This document shows positions 45,136 through 55,300 of a DNA stretch of 64,000 nucleotides, piece by piece. Made by a program: the position numbers and the translations under genes. The stretch lies in NCBI RefSeq assembly GCF_013868415.1, contig NZ_JACEMT010000049.1, positions 124,001 to 188,000 on the forward strand. Direction: 5' to 3'. Position 1 is the stretch's first letter, and every line of letters starts with the position of its first letter. Origin of the DNA: Marinobacterium marinum (GTDB taxonomy: Bacteria; Pseudomonadota; Gammaproteobacteria; Pseudomonadales; Balneatricaceae). The notes beneath the pieces were generated by a model. It worked only from the letters and a program-made list of their open reading frames with translations, ran no database searches and had not been told where the DNA came from.

Positions 45136-45207
45136 TTACAATTTGTTACAAAGCACCACAAATTTGCACATTTATTGCGCATCAGGTTTACAGAGGTGCT
45201 CTAGGCT
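45136..45207 (+). promoter_or_regulatory. Operator array upstream of the porin gene, same layout as qhpA
   Basis: Half-sites TTACA at 45136, TTACA at 45146, CCACA at 45156 and GCACA at 45166 are spaced by exactly 10 bp. TTTACA follows at 45187 and TAGGCT at 45202. These offsets (0, 10, 20, 30, 51, 66) equal those at 23088-23159 before qhpA. The first 15 bases differ from the qhpA copy at only one position. Confidence 0.65.
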
Positions 45208-45276
45208 GTACTCAATTACAAAAACAGCAGTCAGGCATGCGCCGTTCGGCGTCGCCATTATCGAGGGCTCATCCCC

Positions 45277-46602
45277 ATGAAAAAACAGATTGTTCGCCGT
45301 GCTTCCGGCTATGCATTGAGCGCAGCCGTGGCGGCTACCCTTGCTGCTCCTGCGTCTGCGTATAACCTTTACAATGAAAACGGCTCCGAACTGAACTTGG
45401 ACATCGAAGCCGTTTTCGGTGTTTTCTCCAGTAACGAAAACTATCTGTACGATAATGACCGTGGCGGTGCCAACTGGCGAGAGGGCTACATCAAATATGG
45501 CCTGTCGGGCAGTCATGTCTATGGCAGCAAAGGTGCCAGCGTGTATGCAGGCGTCAATTTGTTGAGTTCTGCGACCTGGGGTGACGGGGATGCGGGCGGC
45601 TTTACTTCCGGTAACGAATCCGAGACGGACCTGGAAGACGCGTACTTGGGTTGGCGTTCGGGGAGCATGTTGCCGGCACTGGGGCAGGATGGTCTGGATA
45701 TCTCCTTTGGCCGTCAGCAGTTTGCCATTGGGGATGGCTTCCTGATCAATAGCGATGCGTTGAACTTTGGGGATGCCCTGGGAGGCGAGCTGGATCGTGG
45801 CGGAGCCTACTGGCTGGCCGCACGCAAGGCTTTTGACCGTACTGCCATTGTGCGTATCGGTGACGCCGAAGGCTTGCGCGCCGATCTGTTCTGGCTGGAA
45901 TCGGATAATGTTGCCCAGTCCAAAATGGAGCTGGCAGGGATTAACGCCGAGTACATTCTCCCGGAAGGCACCTTCGGCCTGGCGTATCTCGAAGGCCTGG
46001 ATGTGATGGAAGGTGGTGCTTCGCATCGTGATGGCCAGCAGACGCTGAGCCTGCGCTACCAGGGTAGTGCAGGGATCGATAACCTGTTCCTGTCCGGTGA
46101 ATTCGTGACTCAGGATCAGGGGGATAATACGGTCTCCGACGCGGATGCCTGGTATATGGAAGCCGGGTGGACCTTTGCCGACGTGCCTTGGTCGCCGAGT
46201 GTGAACTATCGTTACTCGACCTTTGATGAAGGCTTTGATCCGCTGTTTTTCGGTTTTAACCGTGGTTATGGCACCTGGTTCCAGGGTGAAGTGGCGGCCA
46301 ACTATGCTGGGCCATTTAACTCCGATGCTGATGTACATCATATAGGTGTGAAAGCCTCTCCGAGCGAGAGTCTGAGTATCGGAGCGTTGTTCTTCGATTT
46401 CCGTGATACCGCAGGTGGCAGCGGAGCACTGGATGGACAGGAAATAGACCTGTATGCCGAATGGGTCGTGACACCGAACCTGATTGTCAGCCCCTTGATC
46501 GGTTTTTATACGCCGGATAACAGCGATGCACAGGGCGGCTCTCAGATTGGCAATGACGACACCAATGTCTACGCTCAAATGATTGCCATTGTTCCATTTT
46601 GA
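45277..46602 (+). CDS. Outer-membrane porin (alginate-export-like beta barrel)
   Basis: 441 residues with a signal peptide (SGYALSAAVAATLAAPASA). The mature protein alternates beta strands rich in aromatic, Gly and Asp residues and ends in a C-terminal phenylalanine (AIVPF), the mark of outer-membrane barrels. Segments such as DLEDAYLGWRSG and LDISFGRQQFAIGDGFLINSD resemble the alginate_exp/OprD-like porins. It has the operator array shared with qhpA. The aldehyde dehydrogenase follows 69 bp downstream. A channel for amine uptake is the inferred role. Confidence 0.8.
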   Translation: MKKQIVRRASGYALSAAVAATLAAPASAYNLYNENGSELNLDIEAVFGVFSSNENYLYDNDRGGANWREGYIKYGLSGSHVYGSKGASVYAGVNLLSSATWGDGDAGGFTSGNESETDLEDAYLGWRSGSMLPALGQDGLDISFGRQQFAIGDGFLINSDALNFGDALGGELDRGGAYWLAARKAFDRTAIVRIGDAEGLRADLFWLESDNVAQSKMELAGINAEYILPEGTFGLAYLEGLDVMEGGASHRDGQQTLSLRYQGSAGIDNLFLSGEFVTQDQGDNTVSDADAWYMEAGWTFADVPWSPSVNYRYSTFDEGFDPLFFGFNRGYGTWFQGEVAANYAGPFNSDADVHHIGVKASPSESLSIGALFFDFRDTAGGSGALDGQEIDLYAEWVVTPNLIVSPLIGFYTPDNSDAQGGSQIGNDDTNVYAQMIAIVPF

Positions 46603-46671
46603 TTTGACCAAGCGTTAACCCGGACCTGTCGGCCAAGGCTGTCGGCAGGCCAATTGAATAAGGACTCCGAG

Positions 46672-48087
46672 ATGCAAACGGTATCGACTCTTTTTATTAA
46701 TGGTCAGGCGGTTGCCGGTGAGCGCGAAGCGTTTCCCGTGATCAACCCGGCTACGGGTGAAGCGTTCGCACAGTGCCCGGCCGCTTCGCCGGAACAGGTG
46801 GATGCTGCCGTGGCGGCGGCCCAGTCCGCGTTCAGAACATTTCAGCACACGCCGGATGCTGAGCTGCAGGCCATGCTGCACCGTGTGGCCGATCTGATAG
46901 AAGCTAATGCTGATGAGCTGGCTCGAGTCGTGACCCTGGAACAGGGCAAGCCATTGTCCGTGGCGCATATGGAAGTTGCCGGCGCTGTCGGGTGGACGCG
47001 ATATACCGCTGAGCTGCAAGTACCGGTTAAAGTGATCGAAGACAGCGAGGAGCGTTTGGCCGAACTGCATCACAAACCTTTGGGCGTTGTAGGGTCAATC
47101 ACCCCCTGGAACTGGCCGCTGCTGATTGCGGTCTGGCACATTATGCCCGCGCTGCGTACCGGCAATAGTGTGGTATCAAAACCGTCTTCAATGACACCGT
47201 TCAGCACCCTGAAACTGGTTGAACTGATCAACCAGGTTGTACCGGCGGGGGTGATCAATATCGTGACGGGAGAAGGCGGCATTGGCCGTGCCATGACTCA
47301 GCATCCCGAGATCAATAAAATTGTCTTTACCGGTTCTACCCCCACAGGGCAAGACATTATGCGCAAGGCGGCGGACAACCTGAAACGCCTGACACTGGAA
47401 CTGGGGGGCAACGATGCCGGTATCCTGTTGCCGGGTGAAGATCTGGATGCGCTGGTGCCGGGGATATTCCAGACGGCCTTTATCAATATGGGGCAGACTT
47501 GCGCGGCGTTGAAGCGCTTGTACGTGCACGAATCACAATATGACGAAGTCTGTCAGCGACTGGCGGATATTGCGTCTGAACAGGTCGTGGGTAACGGCCT
47601 GGATGAGGGTGTGAACTTCGGCCCGGTACAGAACAAGGCCCAGTTGGACTTGGTAGTTGAACTGGTCGAGGATGCGAAGGCACATGGAGCACGTGTGCTG
47701 AGTGGTGGCAGTGTGCAACCGGGTAACGGCTATTTTTATCCACCAACCATTGTGGCGGATGTCCGTAATGGTGTGCGTCTGGTGGATGAAGAGCAGTTTG
47801 GCCCTGTACTGCCGGTGATTCCGTATAGCGACGTTGAAGAGGCGATCGCCATGGCGAATGACAATGTCAACGGGCTCGGTGGCTCGGTATGGGGCACGGA
47901 TATTGAGCAGGCGCGCTCAGTGGCGATGCGCCTGGAAAGCGGTACTGCCTGGATCAACAACCATGCTGAAGTTTTGCCCCACTGCCCCTTCGGTGGCAGC
48001 AAAATGTCAGGTATCGGTATTGAGTTTGGGGAAGAAGGTTTGCTTGAGTACACCCAGCCACAGCTACTCAGCATCAAGCGCAACTGA
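46672..48087 (+). CDS. NAD(P)-dependent aldehyde dehydrogenase
   Basis: 471 residues from ATG 46672, with AAGGA seven bases upstream. It has the ALDH active-site glutamate in TLELGGNDAG, the catalytic cysteine in GQTCAALKR, the cofactor segment FTGSTPTGQ and the PWNWPL motif. It oxidises an aldehyde to the acid in the cytoplasm. It is co-directional with the porin gene, has no terminator between, and has a strong terminator after. It would remove aldehydes made by the periplasmic amine dehydrogenase. The acyl-CoA synthetase at 2831 could take the acid further, but that link is only speculation. Confidence 0.92.
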   Translation: MQTVSTLFINGQAVAGEREAFPVINPATGEAFAQCPAASPEQVDAAVAAAQSAFRTFQHTPDAELQAMLHRVADLIEANADELARVVTLEQGKPLSVAHMEVAGAVGWTRYTAELQVPVKVIEDSEERLAELHHKPLGVVGSITPWNWPLLIAVWHIMPALRTGNSVVSKPSSMTPFSTLKLVELINQVVPAGVINIVTGEGGIGRAMTQHPEINKIVFTGSTPTGQDIMRKAADNLKRLTLELGGNDAGILLPGEDLDALVPGIFQTAFINMGQTCAALKRLYVHESQYDEVCQRLADIASEQVVGNGLDEGVNFGPVQNKAQLDLVVELVEDAKAHGARVLSGGSVQPGNGYFYPPTIVADVRNGVRLVDEEQFGPVLPVIPYSDVEEAIAMANDNVNGLGGSVWGTDIEQARSVAMRLESGTAWINNHAEVLPHCPFGGSKMSGIGIEFGEEGLLEYTQPQLLSIKRN

Positions 48088-48131
48088 TGACGTAATCATC
48101 TCACTTTCTCGTTAATGCTACGAAAGTGCTT

Positions 48132-48157
48132 GCCGGGGTTCATCCCCGGCTTTTTTT
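48132..48157 (+). terminator. Strong terminator after the aldehyde dehydrogenase gene
   Basis: A 7-bp perfect GC stem GCCGGGG/CCCCGGC, loop TTCAT, then seven T residues. It ends the porin-ALDH transcript. Confidence 0.9.
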
Positions 48158-48177
48158 AGGTGCTTTTGTAATCCTTG

Positions 48178-49587
48178 CTACTTCGTCTCTACGTATACAT
48201 GTACTTTCCCCCGCGACCAGGAACGCCAGGCTGCCAGCAGGCAATAACCGCAGCAAAGCAGGAAGGCCAGTTCCAACAGATCCATCAGGGCCGGGTATTG
48301 CTCGGGTACCAGCTGTGCGTTGCCAATCATCAGGTTAAACAGGAAGACTACAACAGCCATGCCCAACATGTTGCCAAGGGTTCTGGAAATGTTCAGCAGG
48401 GATGAGCCGATACTCAGTTTATCAGTCGGAATGACACTTAAGGCACCGTTGTTGTTAGGAGAAGAAAAAAGACCAAACCCGGTTCCCATGACCAGAAGTG
48501 CCAGGACCACCTGCTCCAGGCCGCTATCCTGATTGAGCATGGCCAGAATCAGGAAGCCGACACCGAACAGCAGGCTGCCAAGGGTGGCGGGGATGCGAGG
48601 CTCGAATCGGTCTGACAGGCGTCCGGCAATAGGAGCCAGTATTGCCATCATCATGGCTTGCAGCAACATCAGTTGTCCTGCTTCTGCGGGCGACAACCCG
48701 CGAATATATTGCAGGTAAAGGCTGAGCAGGAACTGTAGGGGGTAGTTGGCGGCATACATGAAAAAACTGGCCTGAATAGAGCGAAAGAACACCGTGTTTT
48801 TAACCATGCGGCGCAGTCTGATCAGGGGGTATGGAGTATGCTCCTGCTGATAGACAAATAGTCCCAATAGCGCAAGCCCAAGGCTGCCCAGAATTATTCC
48901 GGTCCAGTCGGGAAGTTCGGACAGGCCGATAAAAAACAGGCTCGATGCGACAATAAATAACAGACTGCCAACCCAGTCCAACCGTTCGTCCAGTTTGCGC
49001 TCGGTTTCCTGTACATGTATCCAAACCAGCACTGCACAGATGACTGCCAGTGGCAACGGTGCGAGAAATACGGCGTGCCAGTCCCACCATTCTGTTAACC
49101 AGCCGCCAATAGGCGGGCCACAGGTCAGACCCAGATACACGGATGTGGATGTCAGGCCCAGCGCCATACCGCGTCCGTGATCTGCAAAAACCTGAGACAC
49201 GATCGCCATGCCGGTGCCAAAAATCATGGCACCGGAAATCCCCTGCAGCAGTCGCATCAGCAGCAGCCAGCCGATGTGATCAACCAGAGTGATGGCAAAC
49301 GAACTGAGTGAAAATAACAACACGCCTGCCAGAAAAACTTTTTTCCTTCCGATCATGTCGGCAATGCGTCCGGCCGGCAGTTGCAGGGCAATGGCGCCCA
49401 GCAAATTCATGGTTGGAATCCAACTGACCAGCACTGCATCTGCATTCAGGTCTGCCGCGATGGCCGGCAGTGCCACGTTGACGGCTGACATGCTCATCGG
49501 CATCAGGAAGGTGGCGACACAGATGCTCAGAAGTGTCAGCCAGCGCACGGAAGCTGAGGCGTAAGGCGTATCCTGGAGTGTGCTCAT
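48178..49587 (-). CDS. MFS transporter, DHA2 (EmrB/QacA-like) drug efflux type
   Basis: 469 residues with about fourteen helices. The motif-A loop is GRIADMIGRKKVFLAG and motif C is STSVYLGLTCGPPIGGWL, both typical of drug:H+ antiporters. VSWIPTMNLLGAIALQLPAG is the EmrB/QacA motif. Expected to export hydrophobic or cationic compounds across the inner membrane. No adaptor or outer-membrane partner gene is adjacent. It is convergent with the porin-ALDH operon. Confidence 0.9.
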   Translation of the reverse strand: MSTLQDTPYASASVRWLTLLSICVATFLMPMSMSAVNVALPAIAADLNADAVLVSWIPTMNLLGAIALQLPAGRIADMIGRKKVFLAGVLLFSLSSFAITLVDHIGWLLLMRLLQGISGAMIFGTGMAIVSQVFADHGRGMALGLTSTSVYLGLTCGPPIGGWLTEWWDWHAVFLAPLPLAVICAVLVWIHVQETERKLDERLDWVGSLLFIVASSLFFIGLSELPDWTGIILGSLGLALLGLFVYQQEHTPYPLIRLRRMVKNTVFFRSIQASFFMYAANYPLQFLLSLYLQYIRGLSPAEAGQLMLLQAMMMAILAPIAGRLSDRFEPRIPATLGSLLFGVGFLILAMLNQDSGLEQVVLALLVMGTGFGLFSSPNNNGALSVIPTDKLSIGSSLLNISRTLGNMLGMAVVVFLFNLMIGNAQLVPEQYPALMDLLELAFLLCCGYCLLAAWRSWSRGKVHVYVETK

Positions 49588-49661
49588 GGAGGGCCTTGTT
49601 AACGATAATTGGTATTACATTCTAGCGGTAATCAGGTAAAAGGACAGAGTGTTTGCTCGAT

Positions 49662-49690
49662 AAAAAAAGCCGGCGCTGGGCCGGCTTTTA
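49662..49690 (-). terminator. Terminator of the NSS transporter gene
   Basis: AAAAGCCGGC / GCCGGCTTTT, a 10-bp perfect inverted repeat with a 5-base loop just past the stop of the minus-strand transporter gene. Nearly symmetric, so it could work both ways. Confidence 0.8.
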
Positions 49691-49703
49691 AAACGAGAGG
49701 GGA

Positions 49704-51089
49704 TTACAGCAGGTTGTATAGGAATACCACCACAATACCGGCCGGTGTCAGGAAGCGGAGTACGAACATGAATGCGCTGTAGGCAGCGCCTTTCAGGCCG
49801 ATCTCGTCATCCAGTCCCTGACGCTTCATGGCCCAGCCGGCAAAGAGTGCAATGGCCAGACCGCCCAGTGGCATCATCAGGTTGGAGACCAGGAAGTCGA
49901 GCAGATCGAACACGGTCTTGCCTTCAAAGAAGGGGATAAAGGCCAATGGGTGGAAGTCAGCCCAGTTGTTGAACGACAGCACGGTACCGATACCCACCAG
50001 CCAGATCGCCAGGCCGCCGAACAGTGCGCTTTTGGCACGGCTGATACCCTTGTGTTCTTCCAGCCATTCTACTACCGGCTCCAGCATGGAAATGGCGGAG
50101 GTCAAAGCTGCGACCAGCAGCAGAGCAAAAAACAGAGTGCCGAAGATCAGTCCGCCGGTCATTTGACCGAATGCCAGTGGCAGGGTCACAAAAATCAGGC
50201 CAGGCCCGGAGCCCGGCTCCAACCCATTGGCAAATACCAGCGGAAAGATAGCCAAACCGGCCAGCAGTGCTACGCCAGTGTCCATGACAGCAATCGTCAT
50301 GGCCGTACGGGCGATGTTGACGTTTTGCGGCAGGTAGGAGCCGTAGGCCATCATCACGCCGATGCCGATACTCAGGGTAAAGGCGGCATGGCCCAGTGCA
50401 GTCAAGACACCTTCAGTGGTCAGTTTGCTGAAGTCCGGTGAGAACATGAAACTGACGGCTTCACCAAATTTTCCGGTAGTGGTTGCGTAACCGACCATGA
50501 TGAACAGCAATATGAACAGCAAAGGCATCAGGGTGTTGATCGCTTTTTCCATGCCGGAGCGGATGCCGCGACCCACAATCAGGATAACAATGGCCATGAA
50601 TATGCTATGCCACAGCATCAGGTCGCCGGTGCTGGCCAGCATGCCGCCAAAGGTGTTACCGATGGTATCCGCATCAGCGCCGGCAAACATGCCTGAGGCC
50701 GCTTTGCCTACATAGGACAGCGCCCAGCCGCCGATGACGGAGTAAAAGGAAAGGACAAGAAATGACGCAATGATGCCGTTCCAGCCGATCAGGCGCCAGC
50801 CTTTGCGGGTGCCTTCCACTGTTGTGAGTTCGCGCATACTGGCCACGGGACTCTGGCCGCCGCGACGTCCGACCATTACTTCGGCGATCAGTACGGGAAT
50901 GCCAACGACGGCGATGCAGGCAAGGTAGACCAGAACAAAGGCGCCGCCACCGTTTTCGCCGGTAATGTAGGGAAACTTCCAGATGTTGCCCAGGCCTACG
51001 GCAGAGCCAACGGCTGCCAAGATGAAGGCCATGCGTGAGGACCAGAGGTTACCAGCCTGCTGGTGCGCTTTAGGGGTTGCTTGACTCAT
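49704..51089 (-). CDS. Neurotransmitter:sodium symporter (SNF) family transporter
   Basis: 461 residues with eleven to twelve helices. It begins with the diagnostic helix-1 segment SAVGLGNIWKFPYITGENGGGAF, whose unwound GLGN part binds Na+ and amino acid in LeuT homologues. The substrate is probably an amino acid. It lies just downstream of the aromatic aminotransferase operon but is separated by a terminator, so a role in aromatic amino-acid uptake is possible, not shown. Confidence 0.92.
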   Translation of the reverse strand: MSQATPKAHQQAGNLWSSRMAFILAAVGSAVGLGNIWKFPYITGENGGGAFVLVYLACIAVVGIPVLIAEVMVGRRGGQSPVASMRELTTVEGTRKGWRLIGWNGIIASFLVLSFYSVIGGWALSYVGKAASGMFAGADADTIGNTFGGMLASTGDLMLWHSIFMAIVILIVGRGIRSGMEKAINTLMPLLFILLFIMVGYATTTGKFGEAVSFMFSPDFSKLTTEGVLTALGHAAFTLSIGIGVMMAYGSYLPQNVNIARTAMTIAVMDTGVALLAGLAIFPLVFANGLEPGSGPGLIFVTLPLAFGQMTGGLIFGTLFFALLLVAALTSAISMLEPVVEWLEEHKGISRAKSALFGGLAIWLVGIGTVLSFNNWADFHPLAFIPFFEGKTVFDLLDFLVSNLMMPLGGLAIALFAGWAMKRQGLDDEIGLKGAAYSAFMFVLRFLTPAGIVVVFLYNLL

Positions 51090-51138
51090 TATGAGAGTTC
51101 TCCGGTATCGTTATTGTTATCGGTCAGTGCCGGTACTG

Positions 51139-51167
51139 AAAAGCCCCTGCCGTGAAGCGACAGGGGC
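51139..51167 (-). terminator. Terminator after the aminotransferase gene
   Basis: On the minus strand GCCCCTG/CAGGGGC with an 11-base loop, followed by TTTTC. It closes the indolepyruvate oxidoreductase-aminotransferase unit. Confidence 0.8.
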
Positions 51168-51178
51168 CTGGATTCTGG

Positions 51179-52372
51179 CTATTCAGTATGCTCAACCACC
51201 TCCCTCAGAGCCTCGGCAACGCGGGGCAATGTCTCAGTGGAAAGACCAGCGATATTGATCCGACTGGAATCCAGCATGTAGATGCCGAACTCGTCGCGCA
51301 GTGTCTGTACCTGTTGTGGTGAGATGCCCAAAAACGAGAACATCCCGCGCTGTCGTTCGATAAAGCTGAAATCACCGGCTGGAGTCAGTGCCTGACTTAA
51401 ACCGGCACGAAGCTCAAGAATGCGGGAACACATCCCGTTGAGTTCATGTTGCCATTGTTGCATCAGCTCGGGGGTGTCGAGGATCATCTCGACCACCGCT
51501 GCGCCATGAGCGGGAGGCATGGAATAGTGCGACCGGATCGCACTCAGCAGCTGGCTGGTGGCGGCCTTGCCCTGTTGGGCGTTGGCTGAAATCAGCATCA
51601 GGGCACCGGTACGTTCCCGGTAGAGGCCGAAGTTTTTGGAGCAGGAGGACGCGACGATCACTTCCGGCAGACGCTGCGCCATCAAGCGCACCCCCTGTGC
51701 ATCCCGGTCCAGGCCTTCGCCCAGGCCCTGATAGGCAATATCGATAAACGGCAGCAATCCCTTGCGCTCGACCAGGTCCGTGATAGCGGACCATTGGTCG
51801 GCGTTCAGATCTGCGCCGGACGGATTATGACAGCAGCCGTGCAGGAGTACCACATCACCGGCTGCTGCCTGTTCCAGGCAGGCCGTCATGGCGTCGAAAT
51901 CGACGCTCAGGGTGGCCTTGTCCAGATAGGGGTATTCGCGGATGTCCAGTCCCGCCCCGGTCAACAATGGAATATGGTTGGCCCAGGTTGGGGCGCTGAC
52001 CCAGACGGTGGTCCCTGCTTGGCAGAGATTGAGAAATTCGGCGGCCATACGCAATGCACCGCAACCGCCTGGTGTCTGCACCACGTTGACGCGATCATCC
52101 CGTAGTGCAGGGTGATCCTGGCCCAGAATCAGTTGACCGATCAGGTGATTGAATCCTTCCGTACCGGCCGGGCCGATATAGGCCTTGGTGGTCTCGGTGG
52201 CCAGCAGGCGTTCCTGGGCAGCCTGTACGGCTGCCATGATGGGTGTATTACCGGCTTCGTCACGGTAGACGCCGACACCCAGATCCACCTTGTCGGTACG
52301 CGGATCTTCGCGAAAGGTTTTCATCAAACTCAGAATCGGATCCTGAGGAAGGGTTTTGAGTTGTTCAAACAT
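51179..52372 (-). CDS. Aromatic amino acid / aspartate aminotransferase
   Basis: 397 residues, class I fold of the TyrB/AspC group: VDLGVGVYRDEAGNTPIM, AYIGPAGTEGFNHLIGQLILG, the PLP-binding region GCCHNPSGADL, FIDIAYQGLGEGLD, and the PLP lysine in SSCSKNFGLYRERTGAL. It moves the amino group to 2-oxoglutarate, giving aryl pyruvates. It overlaps the 3' end of the indolepyruvate oxidoreductase gene by 8 bp; that gene uses its products, which favours an aromatic amino-acid role (TyrB-like). Confidence 0.9.
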   Translation of the reverse strand: MFEQLKTLPQDPILSLMKTFREDPRTDKVDLGVGVYRDEAGNTPIMAAVQAAQERLLATETTKAYIGPAGTEGFNHLIGQLILGQDHPALRDDRVNVVQTPGGCGALRMAAEFLNLCQAGTTVWVSAPTWANHIPLLTGAGLDIREYPYLDKATLSVDFDAMTACLEQAAAGDVVLLHGCCHNPSGADLNADQWSAITDLVERKGLLPFIDIAYQGLGEGLDRDAQGVRLMAQRLPEVIVASSCSKNFGLYRERTGALMLISANAQQGKAATSQLLSAIRSHYSMPPAHGAAVVEMILDTPELMQQWQHELNGMCSRILELRAGLSQALTPAGDFSFIERQRGMFSFLGISPQQVQTLRDEFGIYMLDSSRINIAGLSTETLPRVAEALREVVEHTE

Positions 52373-55300
52373 GTGCTTTCTCCTCCGCCTGAGCGACCTT
52401 GATCAGGGTCGGCTGGCCGGTTTCGAATGCCTTGATGAGATGCTTGCGCTTCTCGGCAACACCTTCGGCAGCCTGTTCACGTACCGGGCCGTAGCCACGG
52501 ATTTCGGACGGCAGTTCTGCCAGGTCGACGGCGAACTCGTAGTTGCCGGCGTTCAGCTCGTGGGCAATACGGTTCAGCAGTTCCTGGTATTCCGCCAGCA
52601 GGGCACGATCCAGCTTGCGATCGGCGGAAAAACGGAAGGGGTCGAACGCAGTGTTACGGAGCCCCTTCAAAGGTGCCAGAACTTTCAAAGCCTTCAGCAT
52701 CCAGGGACCGAACTGACGCTTCAGCGGGCGACCTTTCGCATCCTTTTTGCCACCCAATACTCCAGACAAGACGGGCGGTGCCAGGTTGAAGTTGATGTGG
52801 TAGTCGCCTTCGAAGGTCTGTTCGACCTCTTTCAGGAAGTCGGTCTGGGTAAACAGACGCGCCACTTCATACTCATCTTTATAGGACATCAGGCGGAACA
52901 GCTGCTGTGCCACGGCACGTGTCAGTTTCTGTTCGTTCTTGTCCAGAGAGGTTTCAGCGGTACGGATCTGCTCTACCAGCTGTTTGTACTGAGCGGCCCA
53001 GGCGGCATCCTGATACTCGGTCAGGTGCGCGCTGCGACGCTCGATCAGCTGTTCAAGTGTTTCGTTCTCCGGTGTGACCGGTTTGGTGCGGGCTTCTTCA
53101 CTGAGCTGTGACTCGACCCAGTTGCGATCGTCCGCCGCCAGTCGGCCCCAGCCGAATGCCTGCTTGTTGCGGTCGATGGCGACGCCGTTCAGTTCGATGG
53201 CACGCATCAGCGCTTCAAGAGATACCGGTACCAGACCTTTCTGCCAGGCGAAACCGAGCATCATGACGTTGGAGAATACGGTGTCGCCCAGCAGTTTTTC
53301 CGCGATCAGGTTGGCATCCAGCTGATCGAAGGCGTTTTCGCCCACGGCGTCCTGGAGCAGCTTCAGGCGTTTCTCGGCCTGCATGTCGGCGTCACGGAAC
53401 ATCACGTAGTCGGCGGTCGCCAGCTCGGCTTCGTTGGCGACGATGCGAGTGTGGTTCGGGCGCAACACGTTCAGGGCCTTCTGCGAGGTCGCAACGACCA
53501 TGTCACAGGCGACCATGGCGTCGGCCTGACCGTTCTCGATGCGGACCTGGTGCAGCTTGCTCGGCGAGCCGGCCAGACGCACGTAGCTCAGTACGGTACC
53601 GCCTTTCTGGGCGAAGCCCATGAAGTCCAGTACGGACGCACCCTTGGATTCCAGATGTGCCGCCATGGTGATCAGCTGGCCGACGGTGACAACACCGGTA
53701 CCGCCGACACCACCCACCAGCAGGTCATAGCTGCCCTGCAGGGTCGGAATGTTGGGCAGCGACAGCTGGTTCAGACGCTGTTCCAGCTCGGCACCCAGAT
53801 CCATGCCCTTGGACTTGCGCAACTGGCCACCTTCAATGGTGACGAAGCTCGGGCAGAAGCCGTTGACGCAGGAGAAGTCCTTGTTGCAGGAGGACTGGTC
53901 GATCTTGCGCTTGCGGCCCAGTGCGGTGTCGCGCGGTACCACGGACAGGCAGTTGGACTGGGTGGAGCAGTCGCCACAGCCTTCACACACGTGATGGTTG
54001 ATAAAGGCGCGCTTGGCCGGGTCCGGGAACTGGCCGCGCTTGCGGCGACGGCGCTTCTCGGCGGCACAGGTCTGGTCGTAGATCAGCACGGTGCAGCCTT
54101 CGATGTCGCGCAGTTCGCGCTGCACGGCATCCAGTTCGGAGCGGTCGTGGAAGGTCACGCCCTGCGGGAACAGGGATTCGTTGCCCTTGTATTTTTCCGG
54201 CTCGTCGCTCAGCACCACTACGCGCTTGGCGCCTTCGGCGGATACCTGCTTGGCGATGGCATCCACGGTGATCTGGCCGTCTACCGGCTGGCCGCCGGTC
54301 ATGGCCACGGCGTCGTTGAACAGGATCTTGTAGGTGATGTTGATCCCGGCCGCAATCGCCTGACGGATCGCCATGGAACCGGAGTGGAAGTAGGTGCCTT
54401 CACCCAGGTTCTGGAAGATGTGCGGGTTGCCGGTGTAACGGCTCTTGCCGATCCAGTTGACACCCTCGCCACCCATCTGAATCAGGGACTCGGTATCACG
54501 CCCCATCCAGGAAGCCATGAAATGACAGCCGATACCGGCCAGCGCCTTGCTGCCCTCGGGGACCTTGGTGGAAGAGTTGTGCGGGCAGCCGGAGCAGAAG
54601 TACGGCATGCGGCGCACGCCACCCGGATCGGTGATGCCCAGTGAGCAGTTGATCTGCTCCATGCTGTTGCTGAATTTCACCCCGAAGAAGCGGTCCAGAC
54701 GTGCCGCCAGGTAACCGGCCAGCAGTTTCGGGCTCAGTTCGCCCACGTAGGGAATCAGCGGCTCGCCATTCTGATCCTGCTTACCGGTAATCAGCACTTC
54801 GCCAGGGCGATCCGGTTCAGACAGGTACTCCTTGATCTGACTTTCGATGATACCGCGCTTCTCCTCGATCACGAGGATCTCGTCCTTGCCACGGACAAAG
54901 TCCATGATGCCCTGGCGCTCAAGCGGCCAGACCATACCGACTTTATAGATGTCGATGCCAAGTTCCTGTGCACGTGCTTCATCAATGCCCAGCAGTTCCA
55001 GCGCTTCCAGCAGATCCAGATGACCCTTGCCGGTGCTGACAATACCGAAACGTGCGTCTTTGTTGTTAAAGAGGCAGCGATCGATCGGGTTGGCACGGGC
55101 AAAGGCCTGGACGGCGGCGAGCTTGTGCTCGATACGCGTTTCCAGCTGAGGGCCAGGCAGATCCGGCCAACGGTAGTGCAGACCGTCGGCTGGCGGGGTG
55201 AAATCGGTCGGGGTAACAAAGGTCGGCAGCGGCTTCAACTCGATAGAGGAGGCACTTTCGACGGTCTCGGAGATCGCCTTGAAGCCGACCCAGCAGCCGC

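Noticed and set aside
45172-46611. 479-residue minus-strand frame opposite the porin gene
   Set aside because: The plus-strand porin has a signal peptide, beta-barrel pattern and C-terminal Phe; the reverse frame has none of a real protein's features.
53451-54644. 397-residue plus-strand frame inside the indolepyruvate oxidoreductase gene
   Set aside because: It lies wholly inside a conserved enzyme gene and shows no recognisable motif.
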